From JAMXLO01 sp963776505 (GTDB taxonomy: Bacteria; Pseudomonadota; Alphaproteobacteria; Acetobacterales; Acetobacteraceae), in NCBI GenBank assembly GCA_963776505.1, contig CAVZNH010000053.1:190112-254111 (forward strand): a stretch of 64,000 bases of DNA, in the 5' to 3' direction. Of the stretch, positions 52,419 through 62,990 are shown in pieces (position 1 is the stretch's first letter; every line of letters starts with the position of its first letter). The position numbers were made by a program, and so were the translations under genes. The notes beneath the pieces are model-generated. The model saw only the letters and a program-made list of their open reading frames with translations, made no database searches and had not been told where the DNA came from.

Positions 52419-53219
52419 TCAGCACTTGTGCGGCAGTGGCGTGAGGTCGGCCATTTTCGCGTCCATCACGAAATCGCCGAAGTCCATCTGGAGATTATCG
52501 GCCACGCCGTTCTGCCAATATCGCATGCCCACCTGGTAGGTCGGCACCTCGCCCTTCGCCGCATGGTCGAAGAATGCAAGGCGTACGCGCGTGCTGGGCA
52601 GGTTGGACAGGAAAGCATACTTGTTGGGCTCAGGCTTCTTCCAGTCCAACACGACGATGAAGCTGTCCTCTGGCCCGGAATCGTCCGTGCCGTCGAATAG
52701 CGGCAGGGCGAGAAACTTCTTGCCGGCCTCTGCGGCAGCCAGGATCGCCGAGGTATGGGCCATCGGGAACAGAGTCCCCGGCGGCAGCTTCTTCGTGGTG
52801 TCCGCCGGGACGGTGTAGCGCGCCTCGCCGGGCCCGCCCGCACGCTCCAACTGTGCGTCGCCGTCGGTTTGGCTGGTCACTGCGGTATCGGTGGTCTGCT
52901 TCATGTGGAAGCGAAATTTCAGCCCATCCTTGGATTCCCATGTGGCGTAATCGGATACCATCTGGATGTCCTGGCCCTCGCTGTTGGTCAGCGTCATGGA
53001 CAGGCGCTGGCGGACTGCCCAGCCGTCACAGGCATCCATGACCTCGTAGCCCATCGTGCCGCGCGCCGCGACGACATCGCCGCCACGGCTGGTGGCGAGG
53101 GTAAGGTTGTAAAGCGCCCGATGGGCGGCGGACGCCGTGTTCAGACCCGCCGCATCGGCGGGAAGTGCCGCGACGGCGCACAAAGCGAGGACGGCTGCCG
53201 ACAGGGCAGATGGGCGCAT
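52419..53219 (-). CDS. EipB family periplasmic envelope protein (DUF1849)
   Basis: A 266-aa exported protein. The signal is MRPSALSAAVLALCAVAALP (cleavage ADA-AG). A beta-spiral body follows (HRALYNLTLATSRGGDVVAA, RGTMGYEVMDACDGWAVRQR) and the protein ends TPLPHKC. EipB supports cell-envelope integrity in Brucella and relatives through a spiral beta-sheet stabilised by one disulfide. The two expected cysteines (in DACDG and the last residue) are present. GGAG lies just before ATG 53219. It is convergent with the Nudix gene. Confidence 0.9.
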   Translation of the reverse strand: MRPSALSAAVLALCAVAALPADAAGLNTASAAHRALYNLTLATSRGGDVVAARGTMGYEVMDACDGWAVRQRLSMTLTNSEGQDIQMVSDYATWESKDGLKFRFHMKQTTDTAVTSQTDGDAQLERAGGPGEARYTVPADTTKKLPPGTLFPMAHTSAILAAAEAGKKFLALPLFDGTDDSGPEDSFIVVLDWKKPEPNKYAFLSNLPSTRVRLAFFDHAAKGEVPTYQVGMRYWQNGVADNLQMDFGDFVMDAKMADLTPLPHKC

Positions 53220-53304
53220 GAAGGGAAACTCCAGTGCGGGAATGCGCGAACATAAGGACGCGGGCACCGATCCGCCAGCGAGGATCAGACGAAGCGACGG
53301 TTCG

Positions 53305-55098
53305 TTACCCCGTGGCGGTCCTCGCTTTGGGGGGCAGGTCGAGCCGCAGATGCAGCTCCTTCAGTCGCTCCGGCGGCACTTCGGCCGGTGCGCCCATCAT
53401 CAGGTCCTCGCCCTGCTGGTTGAGCGGGAACAGGATCACCTCGCGGATATTGGGCTCGTCTGCCAGCAGCATGACAATGCGGTCGATGCCGGGTGCGGCC
53501 CCGCCGTGTGGCGGTGCGCCGTAGCGGAATGCGTTCAGCATTCCGCCGAAGCGTTTCTCAACCTCCTCGGGCGGATGGCCGGCGATCTCGAAGGCGCGGA
53601 CCATGATGTCAGGACGGTGATTGCGGATAGCTCCGGAACACAGCTCGGCGCCGTTGCACACGATATCGTACTGGAACGCCTTGATGGTCAGCGGGTCCTG
53701 TGAGTTAAGGGCCTCCAGCCCGCCCTGCGGCATGCTGAACGGATTATGGCTGAAATCGACTTTTCCGGATTCCTCGTTCAATTCAAACATCGGGAAGTCG
53801 GTGATCCAGCAGAAGCGGAACACGCCGGTCTCGCCGAGGCTCAATTCCTCGGCCAGCCGGGTGCGTACCGAGCCGGCGAACTTTGCCGCCGTTTCCACCT
53901 TGCCCGCGACGAAGAACACCGCATCACCGGCAGCCAGTCCGCAGGCTGCACGGATTTCCTCGGCGCGGTCCGCTTCGAGATTGCGTGCGATAGGCCCCTT
54001 CGGGCCGTCCGACTCATAGACGATGTAGCCCAGACCGCCGGCGCCTTCGGCCCGTGCCCACTCGTTCAGCTTGTCGAAGAAGCTGCGCGGCTGCGACGCG
54101 GCACCCGGAGCCGGGATCGCGCGCACCACGCCGCCCGAGGCAGCAATGCGGGCGAACAAGCCGAAGCCCGAACCGGCGAAATGCTGCGTCACATCGCTGA
54201 TCCGCAGCGGATTGCGCAGATCGGGCTTGTCGGTGCCGAATTCCAGCATCGCCGTGTCGTATGGAATACGGCGGAACGGCAGCGCGTCGACCGCGCGGCC
54301 CTCTGCGAACTCCTCGAAGACACCGGCCAGCACCGGCTCGATCGTTGCGAAGACGTCCTCCTGCGTGACGTAGCTCATCTCGAAGTCGAGCTGATAGAAT
54401 TCGCCAGGCGACCGATCGGCACGCGAGGCCTCGTCGCGGAAGCACGGCGCGATCTGGAAGTAGCGGTCGAAGCCAGCGACCATCACCAGTTGCTTGAACT
54501 GCTGCGGTGCCTGCGGCAGCGCGTAAAACGTGCCGGGATGCAGCCGCGCCGGCACCAGGAATGCGCGGGCCCCCTCGGGGGAGTCGGCGGTCAGGATCGG
54601 CGTGTGGAACTCGGTGAAGCCCGCCTCGATCATGCGACGGCGGATCGAGGCGATCACCCCGGAACGCAGCATGATGTTCCGGTGCAGCTTCTCGCGGCGC
54701 AGGTCGATGAAGCGGTACTTGAGGCGGATATCCTCAGGGAACTTCTCGTCACCGGCAACCTGCATCGGCAGCACCTCGGCCGCGGATTGCACGACCAGGT
54801 CGGCGATGCGCAGTTCGACCTCGCCGGTGGGCAGACGCGGGTTCACCGTGCCCGCCTCGCGCGGCACCACCTGACCGGTCACGGTGATCACGCTCTCCGG
54901 CCGCACCGCGTCGGCTGCCGCGAAGGCAGGCGAGCCGGCGGGAAACACGCATTGCGTAATGCCGTAATGGTCGCGCAGGTCGATGAACAGCAGGCCGCCG
55001 TGGTCGCGCTTGGCATGCACCCAGCCCGAAAGGCGGGCGGTCTGCCCGGCATCGGTGGCGCGCAGCGCGCCGCAGGTATGGGTGCGATAGGCGTGCAT
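53305..55098 (-). CDS. aspS: Aspartate-tRNA ligase
   Basis: A 597-aa class II synthetase. The N-terminal OB anticodon domain is GWVHAKRDHGGLLFIDLRDH. Motif 2 is CFRDEASRADRSPGEFYQLD, the GAD insert spans about 290-420, and motif 3 is PGIDRIVMLLADEPNIREVI. Alphaproteobacterial enzymes of this type are often non-discriminating and charge tRNA-Asn too, when GatCAB is present; GatCAB is not in this window. ATG 55098 (MHAYRTHTCG) is the family start. It is divergent from rnd. Confidence 0.96.
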   Translation of the reverse strand: MHAYRTHTCGALRATDAGQTARLSGWVHAKRDHGGLLFIDLRDHYGITQCVFPAGSPAFAAADAVRPESVITVTGQVVPREAGTVNPRLPTGEVELRIADLVVQSAAEVLPMQVAGDEKFPEDIRLKYRFIDLRREKLHRNIMLRSGVIASIRRRMIEAGFTEFHTPILTADSPEGARAFLVPARLHPGTFYALPQAPQQFKQLVMVAGFDRYFQIAPCFRDEASRADRSPGEFYQLDFEMSYVTQEDVFATIEPVLAGVFEEFAEGRAVDALPFRRIPYDTAMLEFGTDKPDLRNPLRISDVTQHFAGSGFGLFARIAASGGVVRAIPAPGAASQPRSFFDKLNEWARAEGAGGLGYIVYESDGPKGPIARNLEADRAEEIRAACGLAAGDAVFFVAGKVETAAKFAGSVRTRLAEELSLGETGVFRFCWITDFPMFELNEESGKVDFSHNPFSMPQGGLEALNSQDPLTIKAFQYDIVCNGAELCSGAIRNHRPDIMVRAFEIAGHPPEEVEKRFGGMLNAFRYGAPPHGGAAPGIDRIVMLLADEPNIREVILFPLNQQGEDLMMGAPAEVPPERLKELHLRLDLPPKARTATG

Positions 55099-55217
55099 CG
55101 TGGCCTGTCCCGGCTGGATGGAGGGCCGGCAGACAAGCCCTGCCGGTTCCCGCAAGTCAAGCAGGAGAAGCGATAGGATGTTTTTGCGTAACCCCCGCTG
55201 CCGTGTACAACCGCCCA

Positions 55218-56399
55218 ATGCCTCGCCCGCCCCGCGCCGGATTCCCGCCGCCGACACTCATTGCCACCACCGAAGCCCTTCAGGCGCTATGCGACCGCCT
55301 CGCCGCCGAGGAATTCGTGACCGTCGATACCGAATTCATGCGCGAGCGCACCTACTGGCCCGAGCTCTGCGTCGTGCAGCTTGCCGGCGACCACGAGGTT
55401 GCGGTGATCGATGCTCAGGCACCGGAAATCGATCTCGCCCCGCTCGGGCACCTGCTCGGCAATCAGGCGGTGATGAAGGTGTTCCACGCCGCACGGCAGG
55501 ACATCGAGATCTTCGTCCTGCGTTTCGGCGACGTGCCGCGGCCGCTGTTCGACACCCAGATCGCCGCCATGGTCGCGGGCTTCGGCGAACAGGTCGGCTA
55601 CGATGCGCTGGTCTCGGCACTGGCAGGCGGGACGATCGACAAGGCGCATCGCTTCAGCGACTGGGCGGCACGGCCCCTGTCGGCGTCGCAGATCACCTAC
55701 GCCGCCGCCGACGTCACCTATCTCCGCACGGTCTATACCAAGCTACGCGCCCGCTTGCGGCAGGACGACAGGCTCGACTGGGTGGGCGAAGAGATGGCGG
55801 AACTGGCCGATCCCACGATCTATCGCGCCGACCCCGAGACGATGTGGGAGCGGCTTCGGCCGCGCAGCAGCAACCGCCGCTTTCTCGGCATGGTTCGCGC
55901 CCTGGCGGCGTGGCGCGAACGCGAGGCGCAGCGGGTGAACATCCCACGCCAACGCCTGCTGCGCGACGAGACGCTGCTGGAGATCGCCGCCACGGCGCCC
56001 GCCGATCCGGAGCAGCTGACGCGGGCACGCGGCATCAGCCGTGGCTTCGCCGAGGGCCGTACCGGTACGTCGCTGCTGGCCGCAATCGCCGCGGCGAAGG
56101 CACTGCCGGAGGATGCGCTGCCCGAGGCTCCACGTTCGCGCGCCGGCGCGCGGCCGTCACCGGCGCTGGTGTCGCTGCTGAAGGTGCTGCTCGCCGCCAA
56201 ATGCGAGGATCATCACGTGGCGGCCCGGCTGGTCGCCAGCTCGGACGACATCGACCGGCTGGCAACCGAAGATGCCCCGGATATCGCCGCGCTGCATGGT
56301 TGGCGCCGCGAGGTGTTCGGTGAGGATGCGCTGGCATTGAAACAGGGGCGCGTCGCGCTCGGCGTCCAAGGCAGGCGCGTGAAGCTGATCCCGGCCTGA
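55218..56399 (+). CDS. rnd: Ribonuclease D
   Basis: A 393-aa 3'-5' exoribonuclease that trims tRNA and other small RNAs. DEDDy ligands are present: VTVDTEFMRERTYWPELCVV (Exo I), VFHAARQDIEIFVLRFG (Exo II) and ITYAAADVTYLRTVYTKLRA (Exo III). HRDC domains form the C-terminal half (LRDETLLEIAATAPADPEQL). ATG 55218 gives the usual length; GTG 55203 is an alternative. It is divergent from aspS. Confidence 0.94.
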   Translation: MPRPPRAGFPPPTLIATTEALQALCDRLAAEEFVTVDTEFMRERTYWPELCVVQLAGDHEVAVIDAQAPEIDLAPLGHLLGNQAVMKVFHAARQDIEIFVLRFGDVPRPLFDTQIAAMVAGFGEQVGYDALVSALAGGTIDKAHRFSDWAARPLSASQITYAAADVTYLRTVYTKLRARLRQDDRLDWVGEEMAELADPTIYRADPETMWERLRPRSSNRRFLGMVRALAAWREREAQRVNIPRQRLLRDETLLEIAATAPADPEQLTRARGISRGFAEGRTGTSLLAAIAAAKALPEDALPEAPRSRAGARPSPALVSLLKVLLAAKCEDHHVAARLVASSDDIDRLATEDAPDIAALHGWRREVFGEDALALKQGRVALGVQGRRVKLIPA

Positions 56400-56473
56400 T
56401 CATACTATTGCGTGGCGCCGAGCCGCAGAGGTTGCTACCCTGCGGTTGCGAACCCTCAATCGTGGGTTGCATA

Positions 56474-58677
56474 ATGGGCGACTCGATCAGGGCGGGAGCC
56501 TACACGCGCGGCCACAAGCTTCGGCTGGCATTCCTGTTGCTTGCCTTGCTGCCGATTGTCGCCAACGGCGTGATCGCATTCGTTTCTCTGCGCGATCTGG
56601 CCAGATCCAATGCGGAGACGGAGCGCTCGCTGGAAGCCATCCTGCTACTGGAACGGGTCGGGGATTTGGTGCAGGACAGCGCCCGCGACCAGCGTGCCTA
56701 CCGGGTCTACGGTGATCCGCTGGCACTGGATGCGTATCGCAAGGCCCGGGCCAAGTTGCCCGAAAAATTAGAGCGCCTGCGCGACCTGATGACGGAGGAC
56801 GGCAGCGATCCCGACCGGTTCGGGCGAGTGTCGGCACTGATTGGGCAGGACACCGCGGCGTTGGCAGCATCGCTGGCACCGATTGAACCGCGCCCCCTCG
56901 CCGGGGGGCCGCCCACCTGAACTCGCAGCCGCCGTCGCACGCACAGAAGCCATTGGCGCGGCGATACGAGGATCGGCTCGACGGCGAAGAGCGGCTGATC
57001 GCCGACCGTTCCGCCGCCAACGCTTCACGCAGCAGGACCGCCTTTGCATCAGTGGTGCTCGGCTCAGCGGGCAGCATCGCTCTGGTCGGCTTCATCTTCG
57101 GCCTGATGCGTCGCGACCTGCGGCGCAGTGAACGGCTGGCCGAGTCGCATTCCGGCGCATTGCGGGAGAGCGAACAGCTCTTCCGGAGCATCTTCGAGGA
57201 AAGCCCTCTTGGCAAAGTGCTGGTCGAGCCGGATGGCCGACACATCGCGCAGGCCAATCCGGCCTTCTGCGAGATGCTCGGCTACCCTTCCAACGACATG
57301 ATCGGGCGCAATCTCTTCGACCTGGTCCACGTCGATGACCGTGCGCTGCTGAGCGATGCCGTCGAGCAAGCAAGCCGCTCCAGCCGCGATGTTCTCGACG
57401 ATGCGGAAATGCGGCACGTCACCCGCTCAGGTGCAATCGCGTGGACGCGCAGCCGACTAACCCAGCTGAGCGGATGGGGGGGACGAAAGGCACTCCTGCT
57501 CCTCCTCGTCAGGGACATCACCCACGAAAAGCGGGTCGAGGCGGAATTGCGCCAGGCGCAGAAAATGGAGGCTGTCGGCCAGCTCACCGGCGGCATTGCC
57601 CACGATTTCAACAATCTCCTCGGTGTCATCATCGGCAACGTGGAGTTTCTGATTGATACGGTTCGCAACCCCGACCAGGCCGGTCTGGCAAAGGAGATTC
57701 TGAACAGCGCACTCAGTGGTGCCGATCTCACGCGCCGCCTGCTCGCCTTTGCCCGCCGCCAAACGTTGCAACCGCAGCGGATCGATCTGAATGCCTATCT
57801 GCCGAACCATATCGCGATCGTGCAGCGGCTGCTCGGCGAGCAGATCACGATCGCCACGACCCTCGCCGATCAGTTGTGGCCGACGCGCGCCGACTCTTCG
57901 CAGGTGGGCGACGCGCTGCTCAATCTGGCGATCAATGCGCGTGATGCCATGCCGTATGGCGGGACGATCTCGATCGCGACGTCGAATACGCACCTTGCCC
58001 CGGGTGAGCCGGACGAAGAAGTGAGGCCCGGCGACTATGTCATGCTGTCGGTGAGCGACACCGGAACCGGTATGCCGCGCGAGGTGCTGGACCGCGCGCT
58101 CGAGCCGTTCTTCACCACAAAGGCGATGGGCACGGGCAGCGGTCTTGGCCTGAGCATGATCTTCGGCTTCGCCAAGCAGTCCGGCGGTCACCTCCGGATC
58201 GAGAGCGAACCGGGCCTTGGCACGACGGTACGGCTCTATCTGCCGCGGGCGCAAGGCATCGAAGTCTCCGAGGTCGCCGAAGTCACGGAGATACCTTTGC
58301 CGCAGGGGCACGAGTCCATTCTTGTGGTTGACGACAACACCGAGATGCGCTCGGTGGCGCGCCGCCACCTTATCTCGCTCGGCTACCGGGTCAGTGAGGC
58401 AGGCAATGGCCCGTTGGCGCTGGAGATTCTACAGGATGGCAAAACCTTCGATCTACTGTTCACCGACGTGGTCATGCCGGATGGCATGACCGGCCACCAA
58501 CTCGCCGCCGCCGCACAGCGGCTCCGACCCGGTTTGAAGGTGTTGTTCACCAGCGGGTATTTTCGATCGGAGCCAGACGCCGAGCCGGCAGGAGCGACGG
58601 CGGCCGACACCATGATCCGCAAGCCGTACCGCCGCCACGAACTAGCCGCCACTGTGCGGGCCGTGTTGGAAGCGTAG
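56474..58677 (+). pseudogene. Hybrid histidine kinase: CHASE3-like, PAS, kinase, receiver (frameshifted)
   Basis: A protein of about 735 aa. ATG 56474 gives helix LRLAFLLLALLPIVANGVIA and a helical CHASE3-like periplasmic region with RNAETE/RDQRAYRVYGDPLA. A shift near 56915 breaks the frame. From about 56953 a second helix (FASVVLGSAGSIALVGFIFG), a PAS domain (FRSIFEESPLGKVLVEPDGR), TGGIAHDFNNLLGVIIG, the ATPase (LLNLAINARDAMPYGG, GSGLGLSMIFGFAKQSGG) and a receiver (ILVVDDNTEMRSV, phospho-Asp in LFTDVVMPDGMTG) follow. It is an orphan hybrid kinase; the signal is unknown. Confidence 0.86.
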
Positions 58678-58694
58678 CGACCCTTTATCTCATG

Positions 58695-59390
58695 TCAGGC
58701 CGCGCCAGGCTGGCGAATGCCGGCGACCTCAACCAACAGCTTCCGCAGGACTGCGGCACCGAAGGCAGCGCTTTCGCTCGCCACCACAACGAATGCGTCG
58801 GGTCCGCCAATGACGTTGTCGCGGTAATACTGTTCGAGATTGGGCTCAACCTCGATAATCGGCAGTCCATTGATGGTCACGCCGGCGGCGACGGCGGCAT
58901 CGCGGGCCTCGGTCACCGGCCGTCCATCGTTATTGGCGCCGTCGCCGGATATGTCGATCACGCGTCGCGTCGCGATGTAGCCACAGCTCAACAGCAGTCC
59001 GGTGCAGAAGTCGATCGCGCCGCTGATCGAGGTCCATCCTGGCAGGGGACGCAGCGCGTCGTGGATCGCCTGGGCAAAGGCGTTGGCGCTGGACTGGTCC
59101 TTGATCACCCGCCATGGCACCACCTGCTCCTGTCGGCGCGCGTCGGTCCAGGTGACATAGGTGAGGCCGATTTGCCCACGGCGGCCCCCGCCTACCGCCT
59201 CGACGAACGACGGATGCCGAAGCGCATCGATATAGCCCTGGATCTGCATGGTCAGGCGCTGCTCACTGATGCTGCCCGAGCTGTCGACTGCCAGCACCAA
59301 GGCAACGTCCACCGCGGCGCGCGGCGCGCGATCAACCATGTCGACCGGAACGGCAAGCTCTCGCCAACGTCGTCCGTGCGCGATCGCCAT
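58695..59390 (-). CDS. DUF1194 (VWA-like) domain protein
   Basis: A 231-aa protein with a von Willebrand A-type fold. The metal-binding start is VDVALVLAVDSSGSISEQRL (DxSxS MIDAS), followed by TSISGAIDFCTGLLL and VIDISGDGANNDGRPVTEAR. DUF1194 proteins are usually exported and of unknown function. The first 30 residues here lack a clear signal, so the true N-terminus may be shifted. It is convergent with the hybrid kinase (17-nt gap). Confidence 0.85.
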   Translation of the reverse strand: MAIAHGRRWRELAVPVDMVDRAPRAAVDVALVLAVDSSGSISEQRLTMQIQGYIDALRHPSFVEAVGGGRRGQIGLTYVTWTDARRQEQVVPWRVIKDQSSANAFAQAIHDALRPLPGWTSISGAIDFCTGLLLSCGYIATRRVIDISGDGANNDGRPVTEARDAAVAAGVTINGLPIIEVEPNLEQYYRDNVIGGPDAFVVVASESAAFGAAVLRKLLVEVAGIRQPGAA

Positions 59391-59525
59391 AGGTTTCCTT
59401 CGCAGCCTCCCATCGCCAGCCTAGCGCAGATCCGGCCGCGATCGCCATTTACACCAGACTGCCGGCTGGACTAGAGGCAGGCCGTCCGGTGCGCGGCTGG
59501 CACAGTTGAGGAGCACAGACACGCC

Positions 59526-60434
59526 GTGTCGACGACCCATCCGCCGCATCTGAGGGCGCTCGAGGCCGAGAGCATCCACATCCTGCGCGAAGTCGCCGGC
59601 CAGGCCGCCCGGCCGGTGGTGCTTTATTCGATCGGCAAGGACTCGTCGGTGCTGCTGCATCTGGCGCGCAAGGCGTTCTTCCCGGCAAAACCGCCATTCC
59701 CGCTGCTGCACATCGATACGACCTGGAAGTTTCGCGACATGATCCGCTTCCGCGACGCAACAGCGCAGCGGCTCGGTCTTGATCTGCGCGTGCACACCAA
59801 TCCCGAGGGGCTGCGGCAGAACATCAATCCGTTCGACCATGGCAGCAGCATCTATACGCAGGTGATGAAGACCGACGCGCTGAAGCAGGCCTTGACCGAA
59901 GGCCGCTACGACGTGGCGATCGGCGGCGCGCGGCGCGACGAGGAGCGCTCGCGCGCCAAGGAACGGGTATTCTCGGTGCGCGGTCCTGGGCATAGCTGGG
60001 ACCCGAAGCGTCAGCGGCCGGAACTCTGGCACCTCTACAACGGGAACCTGGCGCCCGGCGAAACACTGCGGGTGTTCCCGCTGTCCAACTGGACCGAGCT
60101 GGACGTGTGGACCTACATCCTGGCCGAAGGCATCGACGTTGTGCCGCTGTACTTTGCCGCACCCCGGCCAACGGTGGAACGCGACGGTCTGATCATCGTG
60201 GTTGACGACGAGAGGATGCAGTTCCGGACCGGCGAGCAGCCCGTGGAACGGCTGGTGCGGTTCCGCTCGCTTGGCTGCTACCCACTGTCCGCGGCAGTCG
60301 AATCATCCGCCGCCAACCTGGAAGAAATCGTCGCCGAGATGCGCACTACGCGTGTCTCCGAACGCGCTGGGCGATTGATCGACCAGGACCAGGACGCCTC
60401 GATGGAGAAGAAGAAGCGCGAGGGCTACTTCTGA
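59526..60434 (+). CDS. cysD: Sulfate adenylyltransferase small subunit
   Basis: A 302-aa ATP-pyrophosphatase-fold subunit that makes adenosine 5'-phosphosulfate from sulfate and ATP. The PP-motif is VVLYSIGKDSSVLLHLARKA. Substrate motifs include HIDTTWKFRDMIRFRD and AIGGARRDEERSRAKERVFS, and the C-terminal CysN-contact end is DQDQDASMEKKKREGYF. It starts at GTG 59526. Its stop overlaps the cysN start by one base (TGATG), so the operon is coupled. Sulfite/PAPS reductase genes are not in the window. Confidence 0.96.
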   Translation: MSTTHPPHLRALEAESIHILREVAGQAARPVVLYSIGKDSSVLLHLARKAFFPAKPPFPLLHIDTTWKFRDMIRFRDATAQRLGLDLRVHTNPEGLRQNINPFDHGSSIYTQVMKTDALKQALTEGRYDVAIGGARRDEERSRAKERVFSVRGPGHSWDPKRQRPELWHLYNGNLAPGETLRVFPLSNWTELDVWTYILAEGIDVVPLYFAAPRPTVERDGLIIVVDDERMQFRTGEQPVERLVRFRSLGCYPLSAAVESSAANLEEIVAEMRTTRVSERAGRLIDQDQDASMEKKKREGYF

Positions 60435-62276
60435 TGCCCAACTCCTTGCTGCGCGTACTGGCCTGCGGCTCGGTCGATGACGGCAAGTCCACGCTGATCG
60501 GACGGCTGCTGTTCGAATGCGGCACCATCCCCGATGACGTGATGGCGGCGCTGGATCGTGACAGCAAACGCTTCGGCACGGTGCAGGGCGGCATCGATTA
60601 TGCGCTGCTGGTCGATGGTCTGTCGGCCGAGCGCGATCAGGGCATCACCATCGACGTCGCATATCGCTTCTTCGAGACGCCGCGCCGCCGCTTCATCCTG
60701 GCCGACGCCCCAGGGCACGAGCAGTACACGCGCAACATGGTGACCGGCGCATCCGCGTCGGACGTCGCGGTGCTGCTGGTCGATGCACGCAAGGGCCTGC
60801 TGGTGCAGACGCGGCGACACGCGGCGATCGCCTCGCTGCTTGGCATCCGCCAGGTGATTCTGGCGGTGAACAAGATGGACCTGGTCAGCTTCGATCAGGC
60901 GGTGTTCGGCAAGATCGTCACAGACTTCTACGCGCTGCTGGGCAAGTTGGGACCGCTGGCGGTAACCGCGATCCCGGTCTGCGCGCGCGACGGCGACAAC
61001 GTGACGTCGCCCAGTACGCGGATGCCCTGGTATTCGGGCACGACTCTTCTGACGGCGCTGGAAGGCGCGGAACCGACCTCGCACGTGGCCGAGCGCGCGT
61101 TCCGCATGCCGGTGCAGCTTGTCGCGCGGCCGGACCACACATTCCGCGGCTATGCCGGTACGGTGGCGACCGGCACCATTCGTCCCGGAGCGGCCGTGGT
61201 GAATGCCGTCTCCGGCACGCGACGCCAAGGTGTCGCGCATCGTCACCATGGATGGCGATCTGCCAGAGGCGATCCCGGGCGACGCAGTGACGCTGGTGCT
61301 GGATCGCGAGATCGATGTCTCACGCGGCGACGTGCTGGCCACGGCGCCGCCCCCGGCGCTGGCCGATCAGGTGACCGCCCGGGTGGTATGGATGGACGAG
61401 ACGCCGCTGTTCCGCGGCCGTGCCTATCTGGTCATGCTCGGCTCGCGCAGCGTGATCGGCACGATCACTGAAATCACCAATCGGCTCGATGTGGATACGC
61501 TCGCCGAGGTGCCGGTACGCGAGCTTGGACTGAACGAGATCGGCACGGCGTCCATTTCACTGGCGCAGCGCGTGCCGTGCGAGCGCTACGCGGAGAGCCG
61601 CGAGCTGGGCGGGTTCATCCTCATCGATCGGCTGACGCGCAACACTGTCGGCGCCGGCATGGTGACCGAACTGCGCACGAGCGCCACCAACCTCCACTGG
61701 CACCGGGTGGACGTGGATAAGGCGGCGCGTTCAGGTCTGTTGGGGCAGAAGCCGGCGGTGCTGTGGTTCACCGGGCTGTCGGGCGCGGGCAAATCTACCA
61801 TCGCCAATCTGGTTGAGAAGGCGCTGCACGCAGAGGGGCGGCACACGATGAGCCTCGATGGCGACAATGTGCGGCACGGGCTCAATCGCGATCTTGGATT
61901 CTCCGAGGCGGATCGGGTGGAGAACATCCGGCGCATCGCCGAGGTGTCGAAACTGTTCGTCGAGGCCGGGCTGATCGTGCTGGTGTCATTCATCTCGCCC
62001 TATCGGGCGGAGCGGATGCTGGCCCGCGATTGTGTGGCAGAAGGGGAGTTTCTCGAGATCTTTGTCGACACACCGGTGGAGGAGTGCCGGCGCCGCGATC
62101 CGAAGGGGTTGTACCGGCGCGCCGACGCAGGGCAGATCAGGAACTTCACCGGCGTGGATGCGCCGTACGAAGAGCCGCTGGATCCCGAGATGCGGCTGCC
62201 GACGCTGAGCGCGGCGCCGGAGGTGCTGGCGGAGCAGGTGGTGGCAGAACTCCGGCGAAGGGGAATCGTTGGGTAG
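60434..62276 (+). pseudogene. cysNC: Bifunctional sulfate adenylyltransferase GTPase / APS kinase (one extra base)
   Basis: A fusion of about 613 aa. The CysN part (1-400) is an EF-Tu-like GTPase: ACGSVDDGKSTLIGRLLFEC (P-loop), DAPGHEQYTRNM and ILAVNKMDLVSF. The CysC part has WFTGLSGAGKSTIANLVEKA, SLDGDNVRHGLNRDLGFSEA and TPVEECRRRDPKGLY, and phosphorylates APS to PAPS. One extra base near 61225 (in the barrel-domain motif SGTDAKVSRIV) splits the frame. It follows cysD with a one-base overlap. The end at 62276 is followed by a palindromic repeat. Confidence 0.93.
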
Positions 62277-62294
62277 TAGCCCTCTCAAGCTTGC

Positions 62295-62333
62295 TCCCCC
62301 TCCCCTCGCGGGAGGGGGCTGGGGGGAGGGGGC
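62295..62333. repeat. GC-rich palindromic repeat, single copy
   Basis: A 39-bp unit nearly identical (37 of 39) to the one at 28965-29003, in the gap after cysNC. It begins 18 nt after the stop and may act as a terminator. Confidence 0.75.
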
Positions 62334-62343
62334 CTCGCCGCTC

Positions 62344-62913
62344 ATGCACCTCGCCGCCGAAATCCGCGCCTGCCGGGTCTGCGCCGCGTATCTGCCCCTT
62401 GGGCCTCGTCCGGTCTTCCGCGCCTCAACGACCGCCCGCCTGCTCATCGTCAGCCAGGCGCCGGGCACCAGGGTCCATGAGACCGGCCTGTCGTTCAACG
62501 ACGCGTCGGGCGACCGCCTGCGATCCTGGCTGCAAATGGACCGCGACACATTCTACGACGAGAGTCGCGTTGCCATCGTGCCAATGGGTTTTTGCTATCC
62601 CGGCCGCCTGCCGAACGGCGGCGATGCCCCGCCCCGGCCCGAATGCGCCCCGCTCTGGCACGCGCGGCTGCTGGCGCTGATGCCGCAAATCCGCCTGACC
62701 TTGCTGGTGGGCAGCTACGCGCTCTCACACGTGCTCGGGGCCCGCGGCATGACCGAGCACGTGCGCGACTTCCGCTCGCATCTGCCGCGCTACTTTGCGT
62801 TGCCGCACCCGTCCTGGCGGACCACCGCCTGGGAACGACGCAACCCCTGGTTCGGCAATGACGTGCTGCCCGCATTGCATCAGGCCGTCACCGCCGCGCT
62901 CGCTGAGCCCTGA
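62344..62913 (+). CDS. Uracil-DNA glycosylase family protein
   Basis: A 189-aa UDG-superfamily protein. LLIVSQAPGTRVHETGLSFN carries the family loop (usual GEAPG/GQDPY region), and LPRYFALPHPSWRTTAWERR the C-terminal HPS motif. CRVCAAYL near the N-terminus resembles the start of the UdgX/YedA-like group, with two Cys that could be an Fe-S or structural remnant. It excises uracil from DNA in known members; specificity here is inferred. ATG 62344 follows a palindromic repeat by 10 nt, with no clear ribosome site. Confidence 0.8.
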   Translation: MHLAAEIRACRVCAAYLPLGPRPVFRASTTARLLIVSQAPGTRVHETGLSFNDASGDRLRSWLQMDRDTFYDESRVAIVPMGFCYPGRLPNGGDAPPRPECAPLWHARLLALMPQIRLTLLVGSYALSHVLGARGMTEHVRDFRSHLPRYFALPHPSWRTTAWERRNPWFGNDVLPALHQAVTAALAEP

Positions 62914-62990
62914 ATCGCCCACCAAATTGCCAAATATTCCGAACTCCGGCCTATACGAACGCGACAATAAACGTGGGGACAAAGAACCGA

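Noticed and set aside
53746..55176. 476-aa plus-strand frame
   Set aside because: Antisense to aspS; His/Gln/Arg-rich without domain features.
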